The position numbers and the translations under genes are program-made. A stretch of DNA of 64,000 nt, taken from positions 310,001 through 374,000 of the forward strand of contig NZ_FNOH01000002.1 of the NCBI RefSeq assembly GCF_900106535.1. The letters are read 5' to 3'. Every line of letters begins with the position of its first letter. The first letter of the stretch is position 1. Origin of the DNA: Myxococcus xanthus. Its GTDB lineage: Bacteria > Myxococcota > Myxococcia > Myxococcales > Myxococcaceae. Of this stretch, positions 8,064-17,471 are shown in pieces. A model generated the notes under the pieces. The model was not told where the DNA came from. It was given only the letters and a program-made list of their open reading frames with translations, and did not search any database.

Positions 8064-9251
8064 TCAGGTCCCCGACACCACCGGCTTCACGGGCTCGCGC
8101 GACGCCCCCTCCCCCCAGGGCGTCAGCGCGGCGCGGATGCGTGAGCGCAGCGGTGTCTCCACGGCGCGGTGCACCCACAGCGACGCGGGCACGCCCAGCA
8201 ACAACACGGTGGCCAGCAGTCCTTCGGGCGTGCGCAGCTCCACCCAGGGCGACACCCAAGCCCCCAGGCCCTTGGCCGCCTCCGACACCGGGTACTGGAG
8301 CAGGTAGAGCGCGTAGCTGGCGCCTCCCAGCTTCACCAGCGTGGGCCGTGACAGCAGCCAGCCCAGGGCGCCTCCGCCCCGCGCCAGCCCGTACACCAGC
8401 AGCCCCGACGCGGGCGCCAGCAGGGCGTTGTGCATCAGCGGGTACGGCACCCTCGAGCCCGCCGCGCCCGCCGCCACCAGCAGTGCCGTCCCCAGCGCCG
8501 CCAGCACCGCGCCGGAGCCCTTCGCCCCTCCCGCCGCGCGCTCGCGCACGAAGCACCAGCCCAGCAGGACGCCGAAGAGGAACTCCGGCAGCCGCGCCAG
8601 CGGGTTGAACTTGAGCGCCATCAGCCAGGGCCCCGACGCATGCACGTCCACGGGGCCCGGGCCGTCCGGCAGGAGCGCCAGGTACAGCAGCGGCGGCAGC
8701 AACCCCAGCACCCACGCGCCGCCCAGGGCCACGGGGAGCCACGCGGGCTTGAGCCGGGGCAGCCCCTTCGCCAGCCGGGGAAAGAGGCCGTAGAAGCAGG
8801 CCTCCACCGCCACGGACCAGCCCGGCGGATTCCAGTACAGCGCGAGCCGGGGAACCCAGGCCTGGAGCAGCGCCAGCGTCGCCACCCCGCCCACCGCGAG
8901 CTTCGCGGCGGCCACCTTCCAGCCGTTATCCGCCACGGACGCGGCGATGGTGGTGGGCGCGGACAGGAGGAACGTCAGCACGTAGACGGGGTACACGCGG
9001 GCGACGCGCGCGGCCCAGAAGGCCCTGGGCGACGTCTCCATGCGCCCGTCCGCGTCCAGGTAGTTCCAGGCGAGCACGAAGCCGGACAGGACGAAGAAGA
9101 CGCCCACCGCGGCATAACCCGCGCCCACCCAGCTCCGCAGCGCTTCTGGCGCCGTGCCCAGACACGGCGCCGCGAAGTGGAACAACACGACGTGCAGGGC
9201 CGCGACGAAGCGCAGCCCCGTCAGCGCGTCGAGGGCCCTGCTCCCGCTCAC
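8064..9251 (-). CDS. Acyltransferase family 3 (OafA-like) membrane protein
   Basis: This 395-residue polytopic protein opens with the acyltransferase-3 signature LDALTGLRFVAALHVVLFHF, including the conserved membrane histidine. The GVFFVLSGFVLAW segment and an ARVARVYPVY motif follow, as in OafA-type proteins. These enzymes move acetyl or other acyl groups across the inner membrane onto surface polysaccharides. The GTG start follows the ugd stop after two bases (TAG-CG-GTG), so the two are translationally coupled. This supports a role in decorating the locus polysaccharide. Confidence 0.9.
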   Translation of the reverse strand: MSGSRALDALTGLRFVAALHVVLFHFAAPCLGTAPEALRSWVGAGYAAVGVFFVLSGFVLAWNYLDADGRMETSPRAFWAARVARVYPVYVLTFLLSAPTTIAASVADNGWKVAAAKLAVGGVATLALLQAWVPRLALYWNPPGWSVAVEACFYGLFPRLAKGLPRLKPAWLPVALGGAWVLGLLPPLLYLALLPDGPGPVDVHASGPWLMALKFNPLARLPEFLFGVLLGWCFVRERAAGGAKGSGAVLAALGTALLVAAGAAGSRVPYPLMHNALLAPASGLLVYGLARGGGALGWLLSRPTLVKLGGASYALYLLQYPVSEAAKGLGAWVSPWVELRTPEGLLATVLLLGVPASLWVHRAVETPLRSRIRAALTPWGEGASREPVKPVVSGT

Positions 9252-9253
9252 CG

Positions 9254-10552
9254 CTACCGCCGGCCGATGCCGTAGTACGTGAAGCCCAGCTCACGCATGC
9301 GCGCCGGGTCGTACACGTTGCGGCCGTCGAACACGACGGGCGACTTCATCAGCGTCTTCATGCGCTCGAAGTCCGGGTGGCGGAACTCGTTCCACTCCGT
9401 CACCACGAAGAGGCCGTCCACGCCCTCCAGCGCCTCGTAGGGCACGGAGGCGTAGCGGATGCGATCACCGAAGACGCGCTTGGCCGTGTGCGGAGACACC
9501 GGGTCGTGCGCAATCACCTGGGCGCCCTTGCCGATGAGGCCCTCGATGACCTCGATGGACGGCGCCTCGCGCATGTCGTCCGTCTTCGGCTTGAAGGCCA
9601 GACCCCACACGCCGAACTTGCGGCCCTCCAGCGAGCCGTAGTGCTTGGCCGCCTTGGTCACCAGCAGCTTCTTCTGGCGCTCGTTGGTGCGCTCCACCGC
9701 GCGCAGCAGGTCCAGCTCCAGGCCGTAGTCACGCGCGGTGGCCACCAGCGCCTTCACGTCCTTGGGGAAGCAGGAGCCGCCGTAGCCCACGCCCGGGAAG
9801 AGGAACGGATAGCCGATGCGCTTGTCCGACCCCAGGCCCTTGCGCACGAAGTCCACGTCCGCACCCACCTTCTCGCAGAGCGCGGCGATGTCGTTCATGA
9901 AGGAGATGCGCGTGGCCAGCATCGCGTTGGCCGCGTACTTCGTCAGCTCCGCCGAGCGCGTGTCCATGAACAACACCGGGTTCTCGGTGCGCACAAAGGG
10001 CGAGTACAGGTCCGCCATCACCTTGCGGGCGCGCTCGGAGTCCACGCCAATGACGACGCGGTCGGGCTTGAGGAAGTCGTCCAGCGCGGCGCCTTCCTTG
10101 AGGAACTCCGGGTTGGAGACGACGTCGAACTCGATGTCCGTCACCTTGCGGATGGCCTCGCGCACCTTGTCCGCGGTGCCCACCGGCACGGTGCTCTTGT
10201 CCACCACCACCGTGTACTGCTTCATCGCCTTGCCAATCTGCTCGGCGGCGGCCAGCACGTACTGGAGGTCGGCGTCGCCGCTCTCACCTTCCGGCGTGCC
10301 CACGGCGATGAAGACGACCTGGGCGTTGGTGACGGCCTCCGTCAGGTCCCGGGTGAAGAACAGGCGCTTCTCGCGCACGTTCTTCTTGATGAGCTCCTCC
10401 AGGCCGGGCTCGTAGATGGGCACCTCGCCCGCCTGGAGCATGCGGATCTTCCGCTCGTCGATGTCCACGCACGTGACGTCGTTACCCGAGTCCGCGAAAC
10501 AGGTGCCCGCGACCAGTCCGACGTAGCCGGTTCCGATGATGGCAATACGCAT
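9254..10552 (-). CDS. ugd: UDP-glucose 6-dehydrogenase
   Basis: This 432-residue NAD-dependent enzyme oxidises UDP-glucose to UDP-glucuronate in the cytoplasm, supplying uronic acid. The N-terminal Rossmann motif GTGYVGLV lies at residues 7-14. The E-P-G-L-E-E-L substrate segment is near 48, NPEFLKEG near 147, and the catalytic cysteine is in GGSCFPKD at residue 261. A C-terminal Rossmann domain follows (KFGVWGLAFKPKTDDMREAPS). Length is standard. The gene follows the nucleotidyltransferase at 10656 by 103 bases and is coupled to the acyltransferase. It suggests that the repeat unit contains glucuronic acid or a derived sugar. Confidence 0.95.
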   Translation of the reverse strand: MRIAIIGTGYVGLVAGTCFADSGNDVTCVDIDERKIRMLQAGEVPIYEPGLEELIKKNVREKRLFFTRDLTEAVTNAQVVFIAVGTPEGESGDADLQYVLAAAEQIGKAMKQYTVVVDKSTVPVGTADKVREAIRKVTDIEFDVVSNPEFLKEGAALDDFLKPDRVVIGVDSERARKVMADLYSPFVRTENPVLFMDTRSAELTKYAANAMLATRISFMNDIAALCEKVGADVDFVRKGLGSDKRIGYPFLFPGVGYGGSCFPKDVKALVATARDYGLELDLLRAVERTNERQKKLLVTKAAKHYGSLEGRKFGVWGLAFKPKTDDMREAPSIEVIEGLIGKGAQVIAHDPVSPHTAKRVFGDRIRYASVPYEALEGVDGLFVVTEWNEFRHPDFERMKTLMKSPVVFDGRNVYDPARMRELGFTYYGIGRR

Positions 10553-10655
10553 TGAGGGAGCCCCAGTGAATGTCTCTTGCAGGACTCATACGCCGGGAGG
10601 GAGTCCGAAAGAAAGCCCATCCCCGTCACTGGGGCTCCTCTGTGAGCAGCCGGGC

Positions 10656-11627
10656 TTACTGGCCCGTGAGCAGGCGGCGAACCCGCTCCATCCCCTTGAG
10701 GGCCGAGGTCCGGCCGGGGGTGCATACAGGACCCACCACCGTCCGCTCCAACAGCTCCCGCGTCGCCCGGCGCAGCGGCGGCAGCGCGGCGGTGGCGTCC
10801 GCGGCGGCGTCCGGGAACAAGCGCGCGACAATCGACAGGGACGTGTAGAGGGCCCGCTCCAGGCGCCACTCCGCGGCCCGGGCCAGCAGCACCGGCACAT
10901 CCAACGGACGCGAGTACACGCCGCCCATCCACTTCGCGCCGGTGACGAGCTCGCGCAGGTCGATGAAGGACAACCACGGCACCGCGTATCCATGGCGCGC
11001 ATGCTCCAGCGCCACCAGCAGCACCGCGTCCTCCAGCTCCGGGCGGTAGAGGGAGGGGCCATACACGCGCATGGGCTTCGCCCGCTCGAGGATGCCCGCC
11101 GTCTGTTCGCGGCGCTGGGGGCCCAGCACGTCCGAATAGAGCAGGATGACCGTGCGCCCGTCGGACACCACCTTCGTGGCGCCGCTGTTCTCCGTGTCGG
11201 GCTCTGGGGCGAACTCGTGGTGGGACAGGAAGCCCGAGAAGCCGTCCACGTCCAGGCGCTTCATCAGGATTTGCAGCTCCGGCACGGGCCGGAAGCCCAC
11301 GTGCGGATAGAGCGAGTCCGCGAAGGACGCGGCCCCCATCAGCACCAGCTTGCGTCCCTCCAGCGCGCCCACGATGCGCTTGAAGTTCACGAGCTTCATC
11401 ACGTTGTCGTTGACGGAGCCCTGATAGATGCTGAGCAGTTTGTCCCGAGCCCACTCCGGCGCGTTGCCCGCGCCCAGCCGGTACTCCAGGTTGTAGGCCG
11501 CCAGGGGCGCCAGGCCCTGCATGATGGCCCAGTCCACATACTCTTCCCAGGGCGCCCCCCGAAGCGCGCCACGCGGCGGGTCGAACGAAGAGAGAACTCG
11601 GAAGGTATCGAGAAGACCGGCGGACAT
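10656..11627 (-). CDS. NTP_transf_5-like nucleotidyltransferase family protein
   Basis: This 323-residue cytoplasmic protein resembles the uncharacterised nucleotidyltransferase family PF14907. It has KLVLMGAASFADSLYPHVGFRPVPELQILM, a diverged form of the usual LLKG-x-A-x-A-x-x-LYP-x-x-x-x-R-x-x-x-D-x-D pattern. An SDGRTVILLYSDV strand and a helical C-terminus (LEDAVLLVALEHARHG) follow. The expected D-x-D metal site looks altered (PVPELQIL), so catalytic activity is doubtful. ATG 11627 is preferred because it follows AAGGGGGG; the frame is open further upstream. A related frameshifted gene is at 14767-15856. Its role in polysaccharide synthesis is unknown. Confidence 0.7.
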   Translation of the reverse strand: MSAGLLDTFRVLSSFDPPRGALRGAPWEEYVDWAIMQGLAPLAAYNLEYRLGAGNAPEWARDKLLSIYQGSVNDNVMKLVNFKRIVGALEGRKLVLMGAASFADSLYPHVGFRPVPELQILMKRLDVDGFSGFLSHHEFAPEPDTENSGATKVVSDGRTVILLYSDVLGPQRREQTAGILERAKPMRVYGPSLYRPELEDAVLLVALEHARHGYAVPWLSFIDLRELVTGAKWMGGVYSRPLDVPVLLARAAEWRLERALYTSLSIVARLFPDAAADATAALPPLRRATRELLERTVVGPVCTPGRTSALKGMERVRRLLTGQ

Positions 11628-11806
11628 GGGCCCCCCTTTAACGGTCCGGACGCATGGCCTGCAACGTCCGGATGGCGTCACGCCCGAGCGCCAAGGGTGA
11701 ACAGCCGACACTGGGCGGCCTTTCAGGGTGGGTCCCCAAACCGGTCCGAGTGAATACCTGGGCCGCCCGGTACGTCGCGGGCCGGGCAGGCTTTCTTGGA
11801 GGCGGC

Positions 11807-14566
11807 ATGTCGCAGCAGGGATGGTCGGACGGGCGTCCGGGCCGTTGGCTCACGCTCGGAGCGCTCGGATGGGTGGCGTGCACAGGCACGACACCCGCGG
11901 AACCTCCGGCATTCGACAACACCACGGCGGTGGAGTCGGAGGCCCGGTGCGAGATGCGGCCGCCCTTCGAGCCCCACTTCGAGCCCGAGGTGGAGTGGGC
12001 GTGGACGGCCAGTCCCCTCATGCCCACGCATACCAACGCGCAGGCCACGCCCGTGGTGGTGGACGTCAACGCGGATGGCGTCCCCGACGTGGTGTTCAAC
12101 AGCTTCGAGGGCTGGAACTTCAAGACGAACGGCGTGCTGCGCGCCATCAGCGGCGCGGACGGCTCGGACCTGTGGGCGGTGACGGACCCGGCGTACCGCA
12201 CCCGGGGCTCCGCCAGCGTCGCCGCGGGCGACATCGACGGCGACGGCAAGGTGGAGCTGTGCACCGTGCCGGAGAGCGCCCAGGGCATCATCTGTTTCGA
12301 GCACACCGGCGCCTTCAAGTTCCGCGCGGACGGCCCCCCGCTCGACTGGGGCGGCGTGTCCCTGGCCGACCTGGACGGGGACGGGTCGGTGGAAATCATC
12401 GCCGGCAACCACGTCTACGACAGCAGCGGGACGCTCCGGTGGGTGGGGAGCGACGGCGTGGGCAGCCCGGCCAACGACACCGGACCGCTGGCGTTCGCCG
12501 TGGACCTGGACGGGGACGGGCTCCAGGAGGTGGTGAATGGCCGCGCCATCTACCGGCATGACGGCACGCTCAAGTGCAAGGCGGCGGAGCTGGGCCACGG
12601 GCTCGCGGGCGTGGGCAACTTCGACGCGGGCCCCGAGGGCGAAATCGTCGTGGTGTGGGGCGGCCACGTGTCCTTGATGGACGCGAACTGCAAGGTGAAG
12701 TGGACCGTGCAGCACCTGGGCGGCGGCGTGGGTGGACCTCCGAACATCGCGGACTTCGACGGGGACGGGCAGCCGGAGATTGGCGTGGCGGGTGCGTCCC
12801 ACTACGCCGTGTTCGAGTCGAACGGCACGGTGAAGTGGCTGAGCCCCACGCAGGACCACAGCTCCAACCGCACCGGTTCCTCCACCTTCGACTTCGAGGG
12901 CGATGGCCGCGCCGAGGTCGTCTACGCGGACGAGACGGCGCTGCGCATCTACGACGGCGTGACAGGTCAGGTCCGCTTCGAGGCGCCGCACAGCTCGTGC
13001 ACCGCGTATGAGAATCCGGTGGTCGCGGACGTGGACGGTGATGGCAACGCCGAAATCATCGTCGCGCAGAACACGGCCTGCGGCTACGGCGACTTCCAGG
13101 GCATCCGCGTGTACCGGGACCGCAAGGACGGCTGGGTGAACACGCGGCGCATCTGGAACCAGCACGCCTACTCCGTCACCAACGTGAATGACGACGGCAC
13201 CCTGCCCGCGCGCCCCGTGAGCAACTGGCTGGCGCCGGGGCTCAACACCTTCCGCACCAACAGCCAGGGCACGGGCACCGTGCGGCCCTTCGCGGCGCCG
13301 GACCTCGCCATCGGGCAGGTGACGGCCACGTGCACGGGCGAGGGCGCGGTGATGCTCGGCGCGCGGGTGCGCAACCAGGGGGACTCGGCGGCCTCGGCGG
13401 GGGTCCAGGTGGCCTTCTACCAGGACGCGGTGGGCGAAGGCGGCACGCTCCTGGGCGTGGCCACCGTGCCCCACAAGCTGAAAGCGGGCGAAGAGACGTC
13501 CGTGGAGCTGGCGCTCGACACCCCGGAGAGTGGCTGGGTGCTGGTCTACGCGGTGGTGGATGACGACGGCACCGGCACCGGACGCGAGCTGGAGTGCCGC
13601 GAGGACAACAACGCCGCGTCGGCGCAACTGAAGCTGGCGTGCGCACCAAACGAGCCTCCAGTGGCGTTGTGCCGGGACGTCGTCGTGGAGGCGGACGCGC
13701 AGTGCCGGGCCTCGGCCAACGTGGACCACGGCAGCCATGACCCGGACGGACAGCCGGGCCCCTTCACGCTGACACAGACGGCGCCCGGGCCCTTCGGCCT
13801 GGGGCGACATGCCGTGACGCTGACAGCCCACGACGGCGAAGACAGCGCGGTGTGCCAGGCCACGGTGAAGGTGGTGGACACGACGCTGCCGTCCATCCTC
13901 TGTCCGGCGCCGCAGGTGCTGGAGTGCGTGGCGGGCGGCGCGGAGGCGACCTACACCGCTCGGGCGGAGGACAACTGCGGGCCGGTGTCGGTGACGTGCA
14001 CGCCGCCGGATGGCTCCCGGTTCCCGCTGGGGCGCTCGGTGGTGGACTGCAACGCGGTGGATGGCTCCGGCAACGCGTGCGGCTGCGCCTTCTCCGTGAC
14101 GGTGCGGGACACGCGGGCGCCCGTGCCCGGCGCGTCCCTGGGCAAGCGGCTGTGGCCGGCGGACCACCAGTACCGCACGGTGACGCTGGCCGAGTGCGCG
14201 GCGCCCGCGAAGGACGCATGCATGGGAGACCTGTCGTTGGAGCGGTACGGCCGCATCGTCCGGGTGACGTCGGATGAGTCCGAGGACGTCGCGGGCATCT
14301 GCGACGGCACCACTTGCGACGACATCGACGTGCGGGTGAATGCCACCTCCGTCCAACTGCGCGCAGAGCGCGACGACACCGGGGATGGCCGCGTCTACAC
14401 GGTGCACTACGTGGTGGAGGACCCGTCCGGAAACCGGGCCGACGGGCGCTGCACCGTGGAGGTGCCGCGGGATTCGGCCGGCCAGCAGGTGCACGACAGC
14501 GGTCCGAAGTACTGCGTGGGCCAGGGCTGCGCGCCGGGCCTGGGCGGCAGCCCGCTGTGTCCGTGA
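11807..14566 (+). CDS. Secreted FG-GAP/VCBS repeat protein with CARDB and HYR-like domains
   Basis: 919 residues. ATG 11807 follows GGAGGCGGC, which sets the start within a longer open frame. A short N-terminal hydrophobic stretch ends in VACTGT, possibly a non-classical lipobox. Residues about 60-450 hold at least six FG-GAP/VCBS-type repeats with calcium-binding D-x-D-G-D-G cores (DINADGV-like, DIDGDGKVE, DLDGDGSVE, DLDGDGLQE, DFDGDGQPE, DVDGDGNAE), an integrin-like propeller. A CARDB-like beta-sandwich follows (about 540-660). HYR/Ig-like domains with paired cysteines follow (about 660-860), then a Cys-rich tail. It is probably surface-exposed and calcium-dependent, for adhesion or polysaccharide binding. 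It is the only plus-strand gene between two minus-strand polysaccharide operons. Confidence 0.8.
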   Translation: MSQQGWSDGRPGRWLTLGALGWVACTGTTPAEPPAFDNTTAVESEARCEMRPPFEPHFEPEVEWAWTASPLMPTHTNAQATPVVVDVNADGVPDVVFNSFEGWNFKTNGVLRAISGADGSDLWAVTDPAYRTRGSASVAAGDIDGDGKVELCTVPESAQGIICFEHTGAFKFRADGPPLDWGGVSLADLDGDGSVEIIAGNHVYDSSGTLRWVGSDGVGSPANDTGPLAFAVDLDGDGLQEVVNGRAIYRHDGTLKCKAAELGHGLAGVGNFDAGPEGEIVVVWGGHVSLMDANCKVKWTVQHLGGGVGGPPNIADFDGDGQPEIGVAGASHYAVFESNGTVKWLSPTQDHSSNRTGSSTFDFEGDGRAEVVYADETALRIYDGVTGQVRFEAPHSSCTAYENPVVADVDGDGNAEIIVAQNTACGYGDFQGIRVYRDRKDGWVNTRRIWNQHAYSVTNVNDDGTLPARPVSNWLAPGLNTFRTNSQGTGTVRPFAAPDLAIGQVTATCTGEGAVMLGARVRNQGDSAASAGVQVAFYQDAVGEGGTLLGVATVPHKLKAGEETSVELALDTPESGWVLVYAVVDDDGTGTGRELECREDNNAASAQLKLACAPNEPPVALCRDVVVEADAQCRASANVDHGSHDPDGQPGPFTLTQTAPGPFGLGRHAVTLTAHDGEDSAVCQATVKVVDTTLPSILCPAPQVLECVAGGAEATYTARAEDNCGPVSVTCTPPDGSRFPLGRSVVDCNAVDGSGNACGCAFSVTVRDTRAPVPGASLGKRLWPADHQYRTVTLAECAAPAKDACMGDLSLERYGRIVRVTSDESEDVAGICDGTTCDDIDVRVNATSVQLRAERDDTGDGRVYTVHYVVEDPSGNRADGRCTVEVPRDSAGQQVHDSGPKYCVGQGCAPGLGGSPLCP

Positions 14567-14580
14567 GGTGAGCAAGGCAG

Positions 14581-14609
14581 GGGCGTGGAGCGGCGTCGCT
14601 CCACCGCCC
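14581..14609. terminator. GC-rich hairpin after the FG-GAP gene
   Basis: An 8-bp perfect stem (14585-14592 with 14597-14604, 4-nt loop) is extended by GGGC/GCCC with one bulged base. It sits 15 bases after the FG-GAP gene stop and before the converging nucleotidyltransferase end. A terminator role is inferred from position; no T-run is present. Confidence 0.5.
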
Positions 14610-14766
14610 CGCTTCCGCCCCGCGCATCAGGCGCCGCGACGCGGGTCCCGCACGGCGGGAAGTGTGGCGTCTCCTTCATGAGGCAGGTTCGCATGAAGAC
14701 GCTGCCTGGCGTGCTGGCGGTGGGAGGGCCTGGCTGGCTGCGGCGGAGGCATGCCGCGCACCCAGC

Positions 14767-15856
14767 TCAGCCTGGACGGCGCAGCCTCGCCCGCACGGCG
14801 TTCCGTGCTCGCCGGACGCCATATCGCGCCACGGAGCCCATCCGTGGCGCCAGCAGCAGCTTCGCCGCCATCCACCCGGTCCGGCCATCCAGCAGCGACG
14901 CCCCCAGCAGCCGCGCGTCGGAGAAAAAACGCCGTGCGAGCACTTGCTGCCAGCGAGGCGGAGCCAGCGGCGCCAGCGCCTCGTCCGGCACCGGCGCCGC
15001 CAGGAGCCGCCGCGCCACGGCCCACGCATACCAGGCCGCATGTGGGAAGGCCGTGCCGCGTGCCCGCTCCACCACCATCCGCCAGTCCAGCCGCGTATCC
15101 GCCAGCGCCAGCAGCTTCAAGTCGAAGAGCCACGCCAACCGCTGCAACGCGTGGTTGCTCGCGTGCAACGCCAGGTAGACGGCCTCGTCCTCGGGCCGTA
15201 GCCACCGCACCGCCCGGCCATCCACCGCGCCCGTCTCCGCCCGCGCCAGCAGCGCGTCGCCCTCCAGCGCCTCGCCCCATCCCGCGAGCGCGCGGTAGTG
15301 CAGCTCCACCAGCCCCGCCGGCCCGGCCAGCTCCAAGTGGTGAGAGTCCTCTTCCCCGTGCCGGGCGCCGTCGTCCCGCCGCACCGAGAGCCCCACGCGG
15401 GCCAGCGCCTGGACCGCGGCGCCCACATCCGCGCGTGCCACCAGCAGGTCCACGTCCGTGGTGGCTCGCTGCAACGGGTCCGGATACAGCCGCAGCGCCA
15501 GCCCATACCCCTTTGAGCAGCACCGGTACCTGCCCCACCGTCGCCAGTGCGTCCAGGCTTCGCAGCAGCAGCATCTTCACGCGCAGCGCCCGCGCCGCGT
15601 TCCCCAATGCTTCCCGGCGCAGGGACGCACTCGCGGGCTCGGGCAGCGCCCAGCCCGCCCGTTCCACCGCGTGCGCCACGAAGCCCACCAGCCCGTGCCC
15701 CACCGCCGTGTGGACCAGTCCGTCCGCCTCCGCGCCCTCCGGAGCGGCGCGCACCGGGGCGTCCGGCCACGCCCGCAGCAGCGCATGGAGCGCGCTTGCC
15801 CCCGGGGGCATCGAACCACCCGGACTGGCGCGAGACGGCGCTCGCCCGTCTGGCAT
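14767..15856 (-). pseudogene. NTP_transf_5 nucleotidyltransferase split by a frameshift
   Basis: The N-terminal 115 or so residues (from ATG 15856) end in VPVLLKG in one frame. The continuation YGLALRLYPDPLQRATTDVD, followed by LLVARADVG, is in another frame that stays open to 14767. Together they give the PF14907 signature LLKG...LYPDP...D-V-D with the D-x-D metal site. The switch is at the run CCCC at 15508-15511 (GGGG in the coding strand): removing one G restores a single frame of about 363 residues. As written, the full protein would not be made. ATG 15856 overlaps the stop of the WecA-like gene (TGATG), so it belongs to that operon. Pseudogene, sequencing error in a homopolymer, and phase variation are all possible. 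Confidence 0.75.
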
Positions 15857-17343
15857 CACTTCCTCATCGCGACCAGGCGTCCGGGCTCGGCGTCGGCCCG
15901 GGGCCGGAGCCGCCCGGCGACCTCCGCCACCGCGTCCGCCACCTGCTCCAGTGCCAGTTCCTCATCGCGGTTGATGGCGGCCCGGCCATCTCGCCACACC
16001 AGCAGCATCGCACCCAGCACCTCGCCGTCGGCCTCGAGCGTGATGCGGACCTCGAATGGCACCCCCGAGCCCGCGGGCCGCTGGGCTTCGAAGACGACGT
16101 TGTCCGCGAGCCCCGTGGGACGGACGCGCTGGAAGTGCAACTCCTGGCGCGACAAGCCCAGGGCATCCGCCAGCGGGCGCACCGCGTTCCACACCACCTC
16201 CAGCGAAGGCGACGCGCGCACGGCGCGGGTGACGTCCTTCACCATGGTCCGCAGCCAGAGGTTGCGCTGACGTACCTGGTGCATGCCCCTGGCGCGGCCC
16301 AGGTCCAGGTAACCCAGCCGCCGCATCAGCAGCACGATGAGCACGCCCATGCCACACAGCAGCATGGCGCTCTGTGCGCTGTTGGCGAAGTTCAGCGCCA
16401 GCGCCACCAGCATGAAGAGGCCACACAGGCCATACAGCACCAGCACGGTAGCGCGGTGGCTGAGCACCAGGTGGCTCATCAGCCGGTGATGGATGTGCTC
16501 CCGGTCGGCGCTGAACATCGGCCGCCCCAGCAACGAGCGCCGCACCATGGCCAGCAGCGTGTCCATGATGGGCAGCCCCAGCGCCATCACCGGCACCAGC
16601 ATGGCCACCGCCGTGCCGCTCTTGGTGCTCGTCTTGATGGACACCGCGGCCAGCACGAAGCCCAGGAACATGCTCCCGGTGTCCCCCATGAAGATGGAGG
16701 CCGGGTTGAAGTTGAACACCAGGAACCCGAGGATGGCGCCCGCCAGCGCCGCCAACAGCAATGACAGCAGCACGTCGCCTCGCGACAGCGCGAGGATGAA
16801 GTTGGTGCCGACGCCGAAGAAGGCCACGCCGCCCGCGAGCCCATCCAGGCCGTCGATGAGGTTGAGCGCGTTGACCACGCCCACCACCCACAACACGGTG
16901 AAAGGCAGACTCAACGCGCCCAACACCAACTCCGGGCCGAATGGGTTGGCGATGACGTCGATGCGGAACCCCATGGCATACAAGCCGAACGCCACCGCGA
17001 ACTGGACAGCGAACTTCAGACGGGCGCCCGCGCCCCGCAGGTCGTCGTAGAGGCCCAGCGCCACAATCGCCGCGCCGCCCAGGAACAGGCCCACCACCAG
17101 CTCCGTGTGGGAGCGGAAGTGGTACCCCACGCCAGAGTCCACCAGGAACAACGCGCACAGCGGCGCGAAAAATCCACCGACGATGCCCACCCCGCCCAGC
17201 CGGGGAATCGGCCGGACATGGACCTTCCGGCTGGAATTCGCCTGGTCCAGCCATCCCCACGCCAGGGCCCGGTCGCGCACCAGTCGCGTCAGTGCCAGTG
17301 CCACCAGCAGCGAGACGAAGAAGGCGACCAGAAGCGTAATCAT
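15856..17343 (-). CDS. WecA/MraY-family polyprenyl-phosphate sugar-1-phosphate transferase with GAF-like tail
   Basis: 495 residues. The first 340 form a polytopic membrane enzyme that transfers a sugar-1-phosphate (typically an N-acetylaminosugar) from a UDP-sugar to undecaprenyl phosphate, starting repeat-unit synthesis. Family motifs are present: the DD pair in GLYDDLRG (residues 100-101), NLIDGLDGLAGG (161-172), GDTGSMFLG (D221) and the HIHHR histidine motif (283-287). The last 150 residues are not part of classical WecA; they look like a GAF-type sensor fold (VPFEVRITLEADGEVLGAML, then EQVADAVAEVAG). ATG 17343 is chosen because the membrane domain starts at once. From memory this position matches the proposed initiating transferase of the BPS pathway. 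Confidence 0.88.
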   Translation of the reverse strand: MITLLVAFFVSLLVALALTRLVRDRALAWGWLDQANSSRKVHVRPIPRLGGVGIVGGFFAPLCALFLVDSGVGYHFRSHTELVVGLFLGGAAIVALGLYDDLRGAGARLKFAVQFAVAFGLYAMGFRIDVIANPFGPELVLGALSLPFTVLWVVGVVNALNLIDGLDGLAGGVAFFGVGTNFILALSRGDVLLSLLLAALAGAILGFLVFNFNPASIFMGDTGSMFLGFVLAAVSIKTSTKSGTAVAMLVPVMALGLPIMDTLLAMVRRSLLGRPMFSADREHIHHRLMSHLVLSHRATVLVLYGLCGLFMLVALALNFANSAQSAMLLCGMGVLIVLLMRRLGYLDLGRARGMHQVRQRNLWLRTMVKDVTRAVRASPSLEVVWNAVRPLADALGLSRQELHFQRVRPTGLADNVVFEAQRPAGSGVPFEVRITLEADGEVLGAMLLVWRDGRAAINRDEELALEQVADAVAEVAGRLRPRADAEPGRLVAMRK

Positions 17344-17471
17344 GGGGCGTGCACCGTCCGCGCATCGTGGCGGCCGGCGGCTCCACGCGTCAATGCACGC
17401 GGGAGTACGATAGGTTTGTGAAGCAATGGGCCTTTGCGTCCGCCCGCAGTCCAACCAGGCAAGCGCCCTTT

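Noticed and set aside
11723-14575. A minus-strand frame of about 950 codons opposite the FG-GAP gene
   Set aside because: It mirrors the D-G-D repeats as Arg/His/Val-rich sequence; the FG-GAP protein explains the DNA.
15508-15514. Programmed -1 ribosomal frameshift at the homopolymer
   Set aside because: The shift needed to join the pieces is +1, not -1, and the X-XXY-YYZ pattern for -1 slippage is not in the right register; an indel is simpler.
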